Part shown: piece after piece, positions 37,025 to 46,133 of the stretch | How positions within the stretch are numbered: the stretch's first letter is position 1 | How the letters are laid out: every line of letters begins with the position of its first letter | Origin: Pseudomonas sp. MMS21 TM103 | GTDB taxonomy: Bacteria > Pseudomonadota > Gammaproteobacteria > Pseudomonadales > Pseudomonadaceae | DNA: 64,000 bases | Reading direction: 5' to 3' | Assembly: GCF_022132145.1 (NCBI RefSeq) | Contig: NZ_JAJISP010000001.1 | Span: forward strand, 372,001-436,000 | The notes under the pieces: model-generated | Databases searched by the model: none | What the model saw: only the letters and a program-made list of their open reading frames with translations | What the model was told of the DNA's origin: nothing | Program-made: the position numbers and the translations under genes

Positions 37025-40000
37025 TGCTCGATATTCCAATACACACGACTCTTGTTAACTGCTGAGCCACTGGGTTCAGGCGCATAATCAACTTCCACAG
37101 GCGACTCTGGATTAGCTCCTATGACAAATGGTACATCAGTGCATACTCCATCACTGGTACACACAGTCACTATCCCTGACACTGGCGAAGGTGGCAGCCC
37201 GCCTCCATCAATAACTTGAAAACGATCCACTGCCTTAGCCGGTGAAGCATCCAGGAAGTTAATGTTATAAACCCGAGCCGTCCCCAGATTCGAACCGCAA
37301 CTGGTCGACGATGCGACAGTTGGAGTATGGGTGCTGAAGGTTACCACCCCAAACACGACCACCGCAGATGTCACCACCTGCTCCTTATCGTGGACGGTAT
37401 CTGCGGCGCCATATTGCAAATACCAACCTTTATTATCGGCAGCGTTTAGCTCGGCCTCTTGAGCAACCGTTAGCGCCGCACTATTAGCATCGATCTCCAA
37501 CAACACATTGTCGTCGAGGCTAATCACATCCGGGTCGGCCGAACGATCATCCTTGATCATGAAAAAGGCGTTATTAACAGAAGCAGTTACGGCGTCAGTA
37601 CTCAATGGATGCTCGCGATCGCCAGAGCCCAACAGCACAGCATTGAAGCCACTGGTAACCACGACCTCTGGAGCGAACAGGAACTTGCGATTGGCCAGCC
37701 CGCCTGGACAAGTCTCGGTATCACAGCCAAGCGCAGCGATTTTTTTAACCGCCCAGGTCGACGGAGCGCCGGAGATACTGATCCGATAGACATTACCGCC
37801 GGTATCTGCCGCATACGCGTACTGCGCCAATCCACTGCTATTGGTCACAACCGTAATGTCGCCCACTACGCTGCGGTCTGTAACCATAGTGAGAGCGTCA
37901 TTCAACACGGTGCCGGTGTCTGCATCCAGCACATAGATATTGCTGCCCCGAGACGTGCCAGACGTACACGTATTGAGATCAGAGGCGATAGTGCCATCCT
38001 CGCAAGAGTCGTAACCGCCTCCCATGATCAGCATGGGCTTGTAGTTCGTAGTAGACGTTGTGACGCCATCGGCGTCTGTGGAACTGGTTACGCTGGTATA
38101 CCCTGCCGCCTTAATGACCTTCGGCGCCGACCATGTCTGGCCAATATTGCTCAGCCCTGTTGTCGTACTGTCAGCCTTCCATTTCAGCCTTGGGTCGGTG
38201 AGGTTTGTGCCGGCACTGACATCGAATGCGTACACCGCACTGCCACCGCGGCGCATAGCGGCATAGACCCACACATTATCGCCATCTTTGTGCGCAGTGA
38301 CTGGGCCGTCGAAGAAATAGTCCTTGCGCCTGGTTGTGAGTGTAGGCGTGCCGGGATAATACAACTCCGGGCTGTTTGAGCGCAGCCGCTCGAATTTGCT
38401 GTAATGCTCAGGTGCGACAAATGACCAAAGTTCGTTGCCGTCAGTACCGCCCTGATTGCCATTGATGGCACGCAATGTGCCGTCATTGGCACCATAGAAC
38501 ACCACTACGCCAGTACTGCCGCCGTAATCCACTGCTACCGGCCGGGAGTGCACTACGTCGCCATGCACCGACGGGCGCATATCATCCTCAGTCTGACCCG
38601 TTTTTTCAGGAGTAGCCGTGTTATCCGCGCCGGTAATCCAATCGGCAAGATCAGCAGGCAAACCAGAGTTGGTTGCGTTCATGTCAGGAAGCGATGCACC
38701 AGCTGAGCAGCCGTTACAGGTCTTGATATTGCGTGTAGTCGGCGTAAGCCCCCCACTCCGGAGGCGATATCCAGCCGCGCCCTTTTCGACAATATCGCCG
38801 TCAGGCGAGTTGGACCTATCCAAATTAGGGATAACCACTTCGTTGATAGTCGTACAGGTACCTTGCGGCAGGAACGACCAATAGCTGTCCGGGTCTTCAG
38901 GTGACCAGAAACTGCGAGCACAGGGCCTAAGGAAGCCTGTATTGGCGGTACTGATGGCAGGCTCGCCATCCGCATCGCCGAGGAACAACTTGAATTGGCC
39001 TCCCGAGGTATCCGCGACAAACTTATATTGCTTGAGATTCCCTGCCCAGCGCGGGTTGGCATCCGCGTCCGGGCGGAACATGCCAATAAACACTTGGTTC
39101 AAGTAGGTGCCTTGGGTACTGACGCTGATTGGCAAACTGGCCGACGCAAAAACGCTATTGACTGCCTGAATCTGGCTAAACGTATCCAAAATAGCAACCG
39201 TCAACTGATCCACATCACTGGCGGCAAAGTAGCTGCCATAGCCATAGTCGGCTATCGCCCTTATGAAGTTGGGGTAATTCCCGTCACTCGAAGCCCCCGT
39301 AACGGCAATCCCGTGGGTGATGATGCCCTGCGCGTCATCCTTATCGCTTACATCCGCCCCGCGCATATAGCGCGCATATTCATCGGCCCAGTTCCCCTGG
39401 TCACTGTTGCTGACTTCGCTGGTCGGGTAATTGATCTGCGTATAATCACCGCCCAAGCCGCTCAGGAGGTCACGCGCCTCATTGTTAGTTACCTCGCCAG
39501 CCCCACCATTGGCGATAAAGATGATGTGATTGCGCCCACAGCTACTAGCAGAGGGGCTCACATACTTTCCATCTTCTACGGCTGCTTCATCCCACTTGCT
39601 ACCGGCGGTGCCCTTGTAGGGTGTTTCCCCCTTGAAATACAGGTAGGCTTCATGCAGTGTCTTGGCAAAGGCGGCATTGTTGCCTTTATCAGCATCAATG
39701 CTAAGGGCAGCAACTTTTGCCTTGAGAACTGCTTTGTTTGCCGTAGTCAGTGGCAAAAAGGCCTGACGTGGATAGCCGCCACTATTGGCAGCCGGAGATT
39801 CATTAAAAAGCATAAATCCAACATTGAACTTGGCGCCTCCATCTGCCTCGGTTGGCAAGGCATCAATTGCGTTGTAGAGCGCGCACTTCTCAATGGCTAT
39901 TTTCTTACCTTGCTCAACACCTGGACTGTCTTTACCTTTTACACTGCCATCCGGCGGGCCGACAGGAGCTCCATCAGAAGTTTCTACAACCACCCCACCA

Positions 40001-40194
40001 TCTTTATAATAACAATCAGCAACAGGAATATTGGCACCCCAATTCGCTGAGTTATCCAATACAAGCAATACATTGGGGAGCCCGGAGTTCGGCGGCGTGA
40101 TGCCCGCAAACAGGTCAACGTCTTCCGCATAAGAATTGCAGTGCAGAACCAGTGCAGTCATACCCAACACGCTTTTCAGCCAAAAGCCTTTCAT
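37021..40194 (-). CDS. Second, divergent PilY1-like protein
   Basis: A 1057-residue secreted PilY1-family protein. A signal peptide ends near SYA (residue 23). In the vWA-like N-terminus the metal site is DNSAN (residues 47-51) in place of the DxSxS of the first copy. The C-terminal beta-propeller (PilY1 core, around VVFYGANDGTLRAIN to about residue 960) is present, but I find no DxNxDxxxD calcium loop or RGD. AGGAGAAGG precedes ATG 40194. The gene is clearly less GC-rich than the first pilY1. It is fifth in the operon pilE2-pilV2-pilW2-pilX2-pilY1b-fimT/U2. Confidence 0.9.
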   Translation of the reverse strand: MKGFWLKSVLGMTALVLHCNSYAEDVDLFAGITPPNSGLPNVLLVLDNSANWGANIPVADCYYKDGGVVVETSDGAPVGPPDGSVKGKDSPGVEQGKKIAIEKCALYNAIDALPTEADGGAKFNVGFMLFNESPAANSGGYPRQAFLPLTTANKAVLKAKVAALSIDADKGNNAAFAKTLHEAYLYFKGETPYKGTAGSKWDEAAVEDGKYVSPSASSCGRNHIIFIANGGAGEVTNNEARDLLSGLGGDYTQINYPTSEVSNSDQGNWADEYARYMRGADVSDKDDAQGIITHGIAVTGASSDGNYPNFIRAIADYGYGSYFAASDVDQLTVAILDTFSQIQAVNSVFASASLPISVSTQGTYLNQVFIGMFRPDADANPRWAGNLKQYKFVADTSGGQFKLFLGDADGEPAISTANTGFLRPCARSFWSPEDPDSYWSFLPQGTCTTINEVVIPNLDRSNSPDGDIVEKGAAGYRLRSGGLTPTTRNIKTCNGCSAGASLPDMNATNSGLPADLADWITGADNTATPEKTGQTEDDMRPSVHGDVVHSRPVAVDYGGSTGVVVFYGANDGTLRAINGNQGGTDGNELWSFVAPEHYSKFERLRSNSPELYYPGTPTLTTRRKDYFFDGPVTAHKDGDNVWVYAAMRRGGSAVYAFDVSAGTNLTDPRLKWKADSTTTGLSNIGQTWSAPKVIKAAGYTSVTSSTDADGVTTSTTNYKPMLIMGGGYDSCEDGTIASDLNTCTSGTSRGSNIYVLDADTGTVLNDALTMVTDRSVVGDITVVTNSSGLAQYAYAADTGGNVYRISISGAPSTWAVKKIAALGCDTETCPGGLANRKFLFAPEVVVTSGFNAVLLGSGDREHPLSTDAVTASVNNAFFMIKDDRSADPDVISLDDNVLLEIDANSAALTVAQEAELNAADNKGWYLQYGAADTVHDKEQVVTSAVVVFGVVTFSTHTPTVASSTSCGSNLGTARVYNINFLDASPAKAVDRFQVIDGGGLPPSPVSGIVTVCTSDGVCTDVPFVIGANPESPVEVDYAPEPSGSAVNKSRVYWNIEQ

Positions 40195-40225
40195 TATCCT
40201 TCTCCTAAGCGTCTATGCACTGCAC

Positions 40226-40723
40226 TCAACTGCACTTTGCGAAATCCGGGTCAAGTTCACCCATGTACTTGCGCACGCCATGGCGCACGGTCACCGCCGC
40301 TCCCGACGCACTGTCGGCTACAACCGACTTGAGCTCCCAGAGTGTATAAAAGCCACTGGTACTGGGAATCCCGGAAGCGACGCCACTCAAAAGAGCCTCA
40401 TCGACGGGAGCCGGAGTTGCCCTTCGGCAACCTTCCACTGTCACTGTCACCAGATATGGTGGGGTTGCCGGATCCCGATCAAAATCGAGCTCGTAGGGTT
40501 GAGCTGCTGTCAGGCTGGTGAAGTTAAGGCTTACCACCTGCTCAATGGCCGCGTTAGCCGCTGCAATAGCTTCGTCGCGAGACTGCATATTACCCACGGC
40601 CTTGAGATTGCTCCCGCTCATGGTGAATGCACTGGAAATCATCAGCGTGAACAGAAGCAGCATAATCAGGCCAATGATCAGGGTTGATCCACGCTGGGAA
40701 TAGAGCGATCTGGGCAAAGTCAT
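40226..40723 (-). CDS. PilX-like minor pilin of the second cluster
   Basis: A 165-residue prepilin-like protein with QRG/STLIIGLIMLLLFTLMISS, lacking Glu5 as PilX does, then the MSGSNLKAVGNMQSRDEAIAAANAAIE block of PilX-N proteins in a diverged form. It shares little sequence with the first PilX after the helix. ATG 40723 overlaps the pilW2 stop by four bases. Confidence 0.87.
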   Translation of the reverse strand: MTLPRSLYSQRGSTLIIGLIMLLLFTLMISSAFTMSGSNLKAVGNMQSRDEAIAAANAAIEQVVSLNFTSLTAAQPYELDFDRDPATPPYLVTVTVEGCRRATPAPVDEALLSGVASGIPSTSGFYTLWELKSVVADSASGAAVTVRHGVRKYMGELDPDFAKCS

Positions 40724-41823
40724 GGCGCCTCTCTTCTGCCAGATATATTGTTCAGGCGCACCGTGCTGGAAAATACGTGGCGCTTGAAATTGTCATTGAA
40801 TGGCCCGAGCGTGGTGGTGCCTAGGCTATAGGTCTTGCCATCGGTATAACCCGGTGTTGCGGTAAGGCTGCGCACCAGCACATATACTTTGACCGCTACC
40901 ACATTCGCCAACTGGTCTGCGGTACAGACAGTTGCGGCCGGATGGGTCGAGGGAGCAGTCGTATCGGCAGAGATATCTGCCAAGGGGCAACGCACATAGG
41001 TATCGGGAGCACCATCGACCGGACCGTCATCGATACCCAGTTCAACCCGAAAACCTTCCACACCTTCAATCATCGGCTCAGCGGCAAGATGCTTGTTTAC
41101 GTCAAACAGTGAACGCATCAAGGTGTTATCGTCGCGAACATAATAAATATTCGACACAAACTTCCTTCTATCCGCAGAAGTCGCGCAGTCCATCTGGCGA
41201 AGATCATGTTCATCGGTATCAAGCACATAGGAATACGCTGTTTCAGGCAAGGTCGAACACGACGATGCCTGGAAATAAACTTTGCCAGCGGCATCGTCAC
41301 AACCACCCACTCCAGCCACACAAGTTTCTGCGTGGCGCACCACCAAGAAATCGGTGTCGGCTTTTATATCTGTTCCTATCGCCGGTGAGGCACTGGTGCA
41401 ACCCGTCGGCGCATCGTCGTATACCTGTACAGGGATACCTAGCAGATTGTTCTTATGTTCATCGGTCCAGTTTGAATCACTGTAAGCGACGCAGGGATTA
41501 GGCACCAAGGTAGGTGTATCACTAGCCACCGTGGTCAACGTCAAGTCGTCAAACTGCGGGACATAGCCGTCCCAAAACCCGCCATGCGAGAGGTCGCTCT
41601 GCAACAACTGAATAGCGAAACGACCATTCTCGATCTGGATATTGGTCTTGGCCATTTCATCGTTGGTGCGAGTGACATCCAGAAACAGTGTGAGTACCGC
41701 ACCCATGATCAGCAAACTGATGACCATGGCAACCATCAATTCGATGAGACTAAAACCGGCTTGATGGCTCTGCCCAAAGAGCCTGCACAGCTTGCTTTGC
41801 ACTTTTATTAAAGGTGTTCTCAT
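40720..41823 (-). CDS. PilW-like minor pilin of the second cluster
   Basis: A 367-residue prepilin. The leader is long (about 23 residues from ATG 41823), the cleavage site is QAG/F with Glu5 (FSLIELMVAMVISLLIMGA), and IQIENGRFAIQLLQSDLSHGGF is the PilW-like block. Many cysteines in the C-terminal domain (for example CVAGVGGCDD, SSCSTLP) suggest several disulfides. The start overlaps the pilV2 stop (ATGA). Confidence 0.88.
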   Translation of the reverse strand: MRTPLIKVQSKLCRLFGQSHQAGFSLIELMVAMVISLLIMGAVLTLFLDVTRTNDEMAKTNIQIENGRFAIQLLQSDLSHGGFWDGYVPQFDDLTLTTVASDTPTLVPNPCVAYSDSNWTDEHKNNLLGIPVQVYDDAPTGCTSASPAIGTDIKADTDFLVVRHAETCVAGVGGCDDAAGKVYFQASSCSTLPETAYSYVLDTDEHDLRQMDCATSADRRKFVSNIYYVRDDNTLMRSLFDVNKHLAAEPMIEGVEGFRVELGIDDGPVDGAPDTYVRCPLADISADTTAPSTHPAATVCTADQLANVVAVKVYVLVRSLTATPGYTDGKTYSLGTTTLGPFNDNFKRHVFSSTVRLNNISGRREAP

Positions 41824-42389
41824 AGTGTGGCAACCCGCACGATAGTAGTGACCACACGACGACAAACATCATCGGCACAGGTTGAACCGGCAGAACCATA
41901 ACTATCTGCGCCACAGGCAACACCTGCCGAAGGAGCTGCAAGAGGGAACAAGCCCTGCCAGGCCACCGTGATCAAGTATTGACCACTGCCAAGGGATTCG
42001 ACACAGCCTCGACCACCTAGCATCGCGCCGATCTTGTTGGCACCAACGTTTTCTGCCGCGCCCTGCAAGGCGGCACACCACTCGCTGGTGTCTCTTTGCT
42101 TGCGGCTACCTGAATTGCCTGGGCAAGTCATGCCGACACCAAGTGGGCTGGCCGCCCCCGTAACGTAGGTAGCTGCATTATTGCGATTGCTGGCAATGCG
42201 ATTGGCCATGTCATTGAGCAGCAACAGAGCCTGGGAGCGCTGATAGGCCTCCATCTCAGACTGCTGCAACCGCGACTGCAGCCCCGCGATACCCAGCAAA
42301 CCGATGGAAAGAATAATCACGGTGACCAGCACTTCGATCAGGGTGACGCCTCGTTGGTTGCGGAACGTTAGTGGCATAAACATGGTCAC
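41820..42389 (-). CDS. PilV-like minor pilin of the second cluster
   Basis: About 189 residues, a prepilin with [19 protein letters not shown] and Glu5, then [26 protein letters not shown], the PilV block. The cysteine-rich C-terminal part holds seven or more Cys. Start: GTG 42389 overlaps the pilE2 stop (GTGA) with GGAG five bases upstream, in keeping with the other overlaps here; ATG 42383 is the alternative. It is longer than the first PilV (145). Confidence 0.87.
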   Translation of the reverse strand: MTMFMPLTFRNQRGVTLIEVLVTVIILSIGLLGIAGLQSRLQQSEMEAYQRSQALLLLNDMANRIASNRNNAATYVTGAASPLGVGMTCPGNSGSRKQRDTSEWCAALQGAAENVGANKIGAMLGGRGCVESLGSGQYLITVAWQGLFPLAAPSAGVACGADSYGSAGSTCADDVCRRVVTTIVRVATL

Positions 42390-42793
42390 CACTTCTCCGG
42401 CGGCGTCTTGACCCCTTGACTATTCAGCGTCAGATTGCCATCGCCTGCCTGAGCCCCCGTCGGCACGAACGTAATCGTAAAGGAAGGCTCCGGCCCCGCA
42501 CCCAGCTCGATTTTGAAGCCATATTTAGCGGACACGTCGGCGGGCAACACGTATCCGGTACTGGCTTGAAAGGCGGCAGCGTCGGCGGCGGCGACATAGG
42601 CGCGGTTAGCAAGCAGCAATTGCTGTTCGCGGTTGGCGATATCCATCATCGCCGCCTGCGCCGCGGCGCGGTTGCTCTTGATGATGTATTCCTGATAATT
42701 CGGGTAGGCAATTGCGGCCAGGATGCCGATGATCGCGATGACGATCATCAACTCGATAAGGCTAAACCCCCGCTGCCCAGTTCGCTTCACCAT
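42386..42793 (-). CDS. PilE-like minor pilin of the second cluster
   Basis: A 135-residue prepilin: MVKRTGQRG leader, [28 protein letters not shown] with Glu5, then a helical part rich in Ala ([16 protein letters not shown]) and a short beta-rich end. No cysteines, unlike the first PilE. GAGGGAAT precedes ATG 42793. It is first in the second operon, where fimU stands in the first. Confidence 0.9.
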   Translation of the reverse strand: MVKRTGQRGFSLIELMIVIAIIGILAAIAYPNYQEYIIKSNRAAAQAAMMDIANREQQLLLANRAYVAAADAAAFQASTGYVLPADVSAKYGFKIELGAGPEPSFTITFVPTGAQAGDGNLTLNSQGVKTPPEKW

Positions 42794-43126
42794 ATTCCCT
42801 CTCGCGCTCGGTTTTAGTCACATGCCCTAGCCATGTGCCGCTAGGGTACGAATCATTGCACTGGAATACCGCTAACCAGTGCGGAGTTTCGACAGTTGGC
42901 GCTTTTCCGCTCACGGACGGCCATGTCCATCGACTCAGGCGAATCTAGCAGCTTCACTCGACAGCCTTTCTTGCTCTTTACTTGCAAAAAGCGGTTTACC
43001 GGCTAGAGCTTATAGGCCGGACGTTGAAAAGACCCCGGCTTACACGACCACCGGAGCCGAGGCGGAGACGACCGGCGCACTCCCTACCAGGATGGCAGGG
43101 TAACTCAAGAAAGAGGCACGGACGCC
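42794..43126. other. Divergent intergenic region between second minor-pilin operon and fimT
   Basis: 333 bp without a gene. Small inverted pairs (CCCTAG...CTAGGG near 42823-42846) are present. I searched for the GTT-based LytTR repeats found before fimU and did not see a pair. No strong -35/-10 is evident in either direction. Confidence 0.5.
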
Positions 43127-43642
43127 ATGTACCGCCACGCCTTCGGTTTCACCCTTGTCGAACTGCTTACCTCGCTCAGCATCCTTACGTTGCTGGCGAC
43201 TGTCGGCGTGCCGGGTGCGCAGCAGTTCATGGGCAATCAACAGTTGGTCAGCGCCAGCAATACCCTGGCGGCGAACCTGTCCCTGGCTCGCAGCGAATCG
43301 ATCAAGCGGCGCCAGCCGGTGCTGGTCGACAACGTCGATGGCGACTGGGCCAGCGGCTGGCGGGTATTCGTGGACCTGGACAACAACGGTCAACTGGATG
43401 AAGGCGAACCCTTGCTCAGGCAGGAGCAGTCGCTGCCCAAGGGCGTGATTGCCAAGGGCAATACGCCAGTCAGGCGCTATGTCCGCTACACCTCGCTCGG
43501 CAACGCCAAGCTGCTGGGTGGTGCCTTTCAGGCGGGAACGCTGACGCTCTGTCACGCGACCGGCAAACAGGCGGTCAGGCGTTTGGTGTTGAGCGCCAGC
43601 GGCAGGCTGAGGCGGGCCAGGGATGAGCCGGATTATTGCTGA
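43127..43642 (+). CDS. fimT: FimT (GspH-type) pseudopilin
   Basis: A 171-residue prepilin with short leader MYRHAFG, then FTLVELLTSLSILTLLATVGVPG, with Glu5. The LSLARSESIKRRQPV block and the VDLDNNGQLDEGE loop mark GspH/FimT. Two cysteines lie near the C-terminus (LCHATG, DYC). It stands alone on the plus strand, divergent from the second operon and convergent with ispH. In P. aeruginosa FimT is minor for pili; in other species it binds DNA during natural uptake. Confidence 0.9.
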   Translation: MYRHAFGFTLVELLTSLSILTLLATVGVPGAQQFMGNQQLVSASNTLAANLSLARSESIKRRQPVLVDNVDGDWASGWRVFVDLDNNGQLDEGEPLLRQEQSLPKGVIAKGNTPVRRYVRYTSLGNAKLLGGAFQAGTLTLCHATGKQAVRRLVLSASGRLRRARDEPDYC

Positions 43643-43657
43643 AGGGCCATGCAATCC

Positions 43658-43856
43658 GTAGGTACCGTCCGCCGCGGGCAGTGCACCGTGATTCACGTGA
43701 TTCACTGGAGAGGCGTAGATCCTGGCGGGTTGTCGCTACGCTCCGAAGCTGCCCTACCCGTATACCGTGCACCACGGGTTGGCGGTGTGGCTTCGAAGTG
43801 GGCAAGCTGCTGCCGCGTTCCAAGCGGAACGCCACCCGGACCGCACAATTCGCCGT
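43658..43856 (+). repeat. Family R1 intergenic repeat
   Basis: It begins GTAGGTACC, contains GGCAGTGCACCGTGATTCACG, TGGCGGGTTGTCGCTACGC and GAAGCTGCCCTACCC, then a second partial end to CCACCCGGACCGC. It fills the fimT-ispH gap. Confidence 0.65.
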
Positions 43857-43872
43857 GCACAGCTCAGGCGGC

Positions 43873-44817
43873 TCAAAGCTGCTGGACGCGCAGCTCCTTG
43901 GGCATGGAGAAGGTGACGTTCTCCGGCCGCCCGGCCAGCTCGCTCTCGCCCGTCGCGCCCCAGGCTTGCAGCTGGCTGACTACGCCACGCACCAGCACCT
44001 CTGGGGCCGATGCACCGGCGGTAATACCTATACCGCTAACGCCGTCGAACCACTCGCGCTTGAGGTCTTCGGCGCCGTCGATCAGGTAGGCCGGGGTGCC
44101 CATGCGCTCGGCCAGTTCGCGCAGGCGGTTGGAGTTGGAGCTATTGGGGCTGCCAACCACCAGCAGCACGTCGCACTCGGCGGCGAGTTGCTTGACCGCA
44201 TCCTGGCGGTTCTGGGTGGCGTAGCAGATGTCGTCCTTGCGTGGCCCGCCTATAGCTGGGAATTTGGCGCGCAGGGCGTCGATGACTTTGCTGGTGTCGT
44301 CCATCGACAAGGTGGTCTGGGTGACAAAGGCCAGGGCCTCGGGGTTGTGCACCTGCAGGCGCTCGACATCGGCCTCGTCTTCCACCAGATAGATGGCGCC
44401 GCCATTGCTGGCGTCGTACTGGCCCATGGTGCCTTCGACTTCCGGGTGGCCGGCGTGGCCGATCAGGATGCATTCGCGACCTTCGCGGCTGTAGCGCACC
44501 ACTTCCATGTGTACCTTGGTCACCAGGGGACAGGTGGCGTCGAAGATCTTCAAGCCGCGCTGCTCGGCTTCACTGCGCACAGCCTGGGATACGCCGTGGG
44601 CGCTGAAGATGACGATGACGTCGTCGGGAATCTGATCCAGCTCTTCGACAAAGATGGCGCCACGTGCGCGCAGGTCTTCGACCACGAATTTGTTGTGCAC
44701 CACTTCATGACGCACATAGATCGGCGGACCGAAGACTTCCAGGGCACGGTTGACGATTTCGATGGCGCGGTCAACACCGGCGCAGAAGCCGCGGGGATTG
44801 GCGAGTTTGATATGCAT
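43873..44817 (-). CDS. ispH: 4-hydroxy-3-methylbut-2-enyl diphosphate reductase
   Basis: Last step of the non-mevalonate isoprenoid pathway, giving IPP and DMAPP; a [4Fe-4S] enzyme. It is 314 residues with the three cluster cysteines visible in [13 protein letters not shown] (Cys12), [11 protein letters not shown] (about 96) and in the [11 protein letters not shown] region. The [10 protein letters not shown] motif near 225 marks the active site. The gene follows fimT convergently; in P. aeruginosa it also borders the minor-pilin cluster. Confidence 0.97.
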   Translation of the reverse strand: MHIKLANPRGFCAGVDRAIEIVNRALEVFGPPIYVRHEVVHNKFVVEDLRARGAIFVEELDQIPDDVIVIFSAHGVSQAVRSEAEQRGLKIFDATCPLVTKVHMEVVRYSREGRECILIGHAGHPEVEGTMGQYDASNGGAIYLVEDEADVERLQVHNPEALAFVTQTTLSMDDTSKVIDALRAKFPAIGGPRKDDICYATQNRQDAVKQLAAECDVLLVVGSPNSSNSNRLRELAERMGTPAYLIDGAEDLKREWFDGVSGIGITAGASAPEVLVRGVVSQLQAWGATGESELAGRPENVTFSMPKELRVQQL

Positions 44818-44934
44818 GGTGACTCTCGGCGCGCGGAAACTTGAGGGTGAAGAGTGTAACGCGAGACGCCTGCACGATCACAGGCTCCGGGTTCGAATCG
44901 GCACGCAGGGTGTAGCAACCATCGAAAACAGCAG

Positions 44935-45085
44935 GCACCGCGCTCCCCTGCAGGAGAGCCACGTCCGCTACCTACGGGCTTGCGGCATTTCCCACATCCA
45001 TGTGGGTCACGCGCCTGGCGGCGATGGCGGACATAGTCCGCCCACCAAGCAAAAGCATCGCGCCGGGTCGGCCCTCCTACAAGAG
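44935..45085. repeat. R2 palindromic repeat pair
   Basis: CCTGCAGGAGAGCC and GGGCTTGCGGCATTTCCCACATCC are followed by GGCGATGGCGGACATAGTCCGCCC and GCATCGCGCCGGGTCGGCCC ending CTCCTAC. GGCGGACATAGTCCGCC is a perfect small palindrome. It fills the 270 bp between fkpB and ispH. Confidence 0.7.
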
Positions 45086-45087
45086 CC

Positions 45088-45525
45088 TCAGAGCGCTTTG
45101 ACCGCAATGATTTCGACGTCGAAGCTCAGGGTCTTGCCGGCCAGCGGGTGGTTGAAGTCGATGGTCACCTGGTTGTCGTCGAAGACCTTGACCACGCCCG
45201 GCAGCTCGGCATTGGCGGCGTCGTTGAAGATCACCAGCAAACCATCGGAGAGCTCCATGTCCTTGAACTGGCTGCGCGGCATGATCTGCACGTTCTGTGG
45301 GTTGGGCTGACCGAAGCCATGCTCCGGCAGCACCTGCACGGTGCGCTTGTCGCCGGCCTTGAAGCCGAACAAGGCGGACTCGAAACCCGGCAACAGATTG
45401 CCATCGCCGACCTTGAAGGTGGCAGGCTGCTTGTCGAAAGTGCTGTCGACCACGTCGCCGCTTTCCAGCTTGAGGGCGAAATGCAGGGTAACTTCCCTGT
45501 CCGGCCCGATACGTACATCAGTCAT
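45088..45525 (-). CDS. fkpB: FKBP-type peptidyl-prolyl isomerase FkpB (SlpA)
   Basis: Cytoplasmic prolyl isomerase/chaperone of the SlpA type. It is 145 residues from ATG 45525, with the FKBP core split by an IF domain: LHFALKLESGDVVDSTFDKQ, GNLLPGFESALFGFKAGDKR, then GFGQPNPQNVQ and FNHPLAGKTLSFDVEI. It overlaps lspA by four bases (ATGA), forming the ileS-lspA-fkpB run known in gamma-proteobacteria; ispH follows downstream. Confidence 0.95.
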   Translation of the reverse strand: MTDVRIGPDREVTLHFALKLESGDVVDSTFDKQPATFKVGDGNLLPGFESALFGFKAGDKRTVQVLPEHGFGQPNPQNVQIMPRSQFKDMELSDGLLVIFNDAANAELPGVVKVFDDNQVTIDFNHPLAGKTLSFDVEIIAVKAL

Positions 45526-46022
45526 GGGGTGGTTTCTCCGGACTTGTTGCTTTTGAACATATCCAGCGCCAAGAGGATGGCACCGAGGGTAATAGCGGAG
45601 TCCGCGACATTGAAGGCCGGGAAGTACCAACGGTGCTGCCAGTGCACCAGAATGAAGTCGACCACATGGCCGAATATCACCCGGTCGACCAGGTTGCCCA
45701 GCGCGCCGCCGAGTACCAGCGCCAGTGCCATGGCCAGCCAGGTTTCATCCGGCTTCAGGCGCTTGAGCCAGACCACCAGCACAGCGCTGACAGCGATGGC
45801 GATCAGGGCGAACAGCCAGCGCTGCCAGCCCGAAGCGCCGGCCAGGAAGCTGAACGCCGCACCGGTGTTGTAGGCCAAGGTCCAGCCGAAGTAACCGGGG
45901 ATCACCTCGATCTGCTGGTACATGGTCAGCGCGTTGTCGAAGTAGAACTTGCTGGCCTGATCGATCACGAACACCAGTAGGCTCAACCACAGCCAGGGCA
46001 ACCTGCCGAAGCGGGCGCTCAT
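45522..46022 (-). CDS. lspA: Lipoprotein signal peptidase (signal peptidase II)
   Basis: Inner-membrane aspartyl protease that removes lipoprotein signal peptides, including that of BamD encoded here. It is 166 residues from ATG 46022 with four membrane helices. Catalytic aspartates lie in VVDFIL (about 123) and NVADSAITLG (about 142); DQASKF, YNTGAAFSFL and LGGALGNLVDR are family blocks. AAGGCAGGGC precedes the start. About 110 bp separate it from ileS. Confidence 0.96.
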   Translation of the reverse strand: MSARFGRLPWLWLSLLVFVIDQASKFYFDNALTMYQQIEVIPGYFGWTLAYNTGAAFSFLAGASGWQRWLFALIAIAVSAVLVVWLKRLKPDETWLAMALALVLGGALGNLVDRVIFGHVVDFILVHWQHRWYFPAFNVADSAITLGAILLALDMFKSNKSGETTP

Positions 46023-46133
46023 GCCCTGCCTTCCTGCAGGAGCCAACTCGCTGGCGACATACCGCGAATCGCCGGGATGCCGGACAGCATTAGGCTGATT
46101 CCGGCGGTTACCGGAGCAATAGCGCGCGCGGCA

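Noticed and set aside
42794..43126. AlgR/LytTR site before the second minor-pilin operon
   Set aside because: No pair of GTT-containing repeats at the required spacing was found on either strand.
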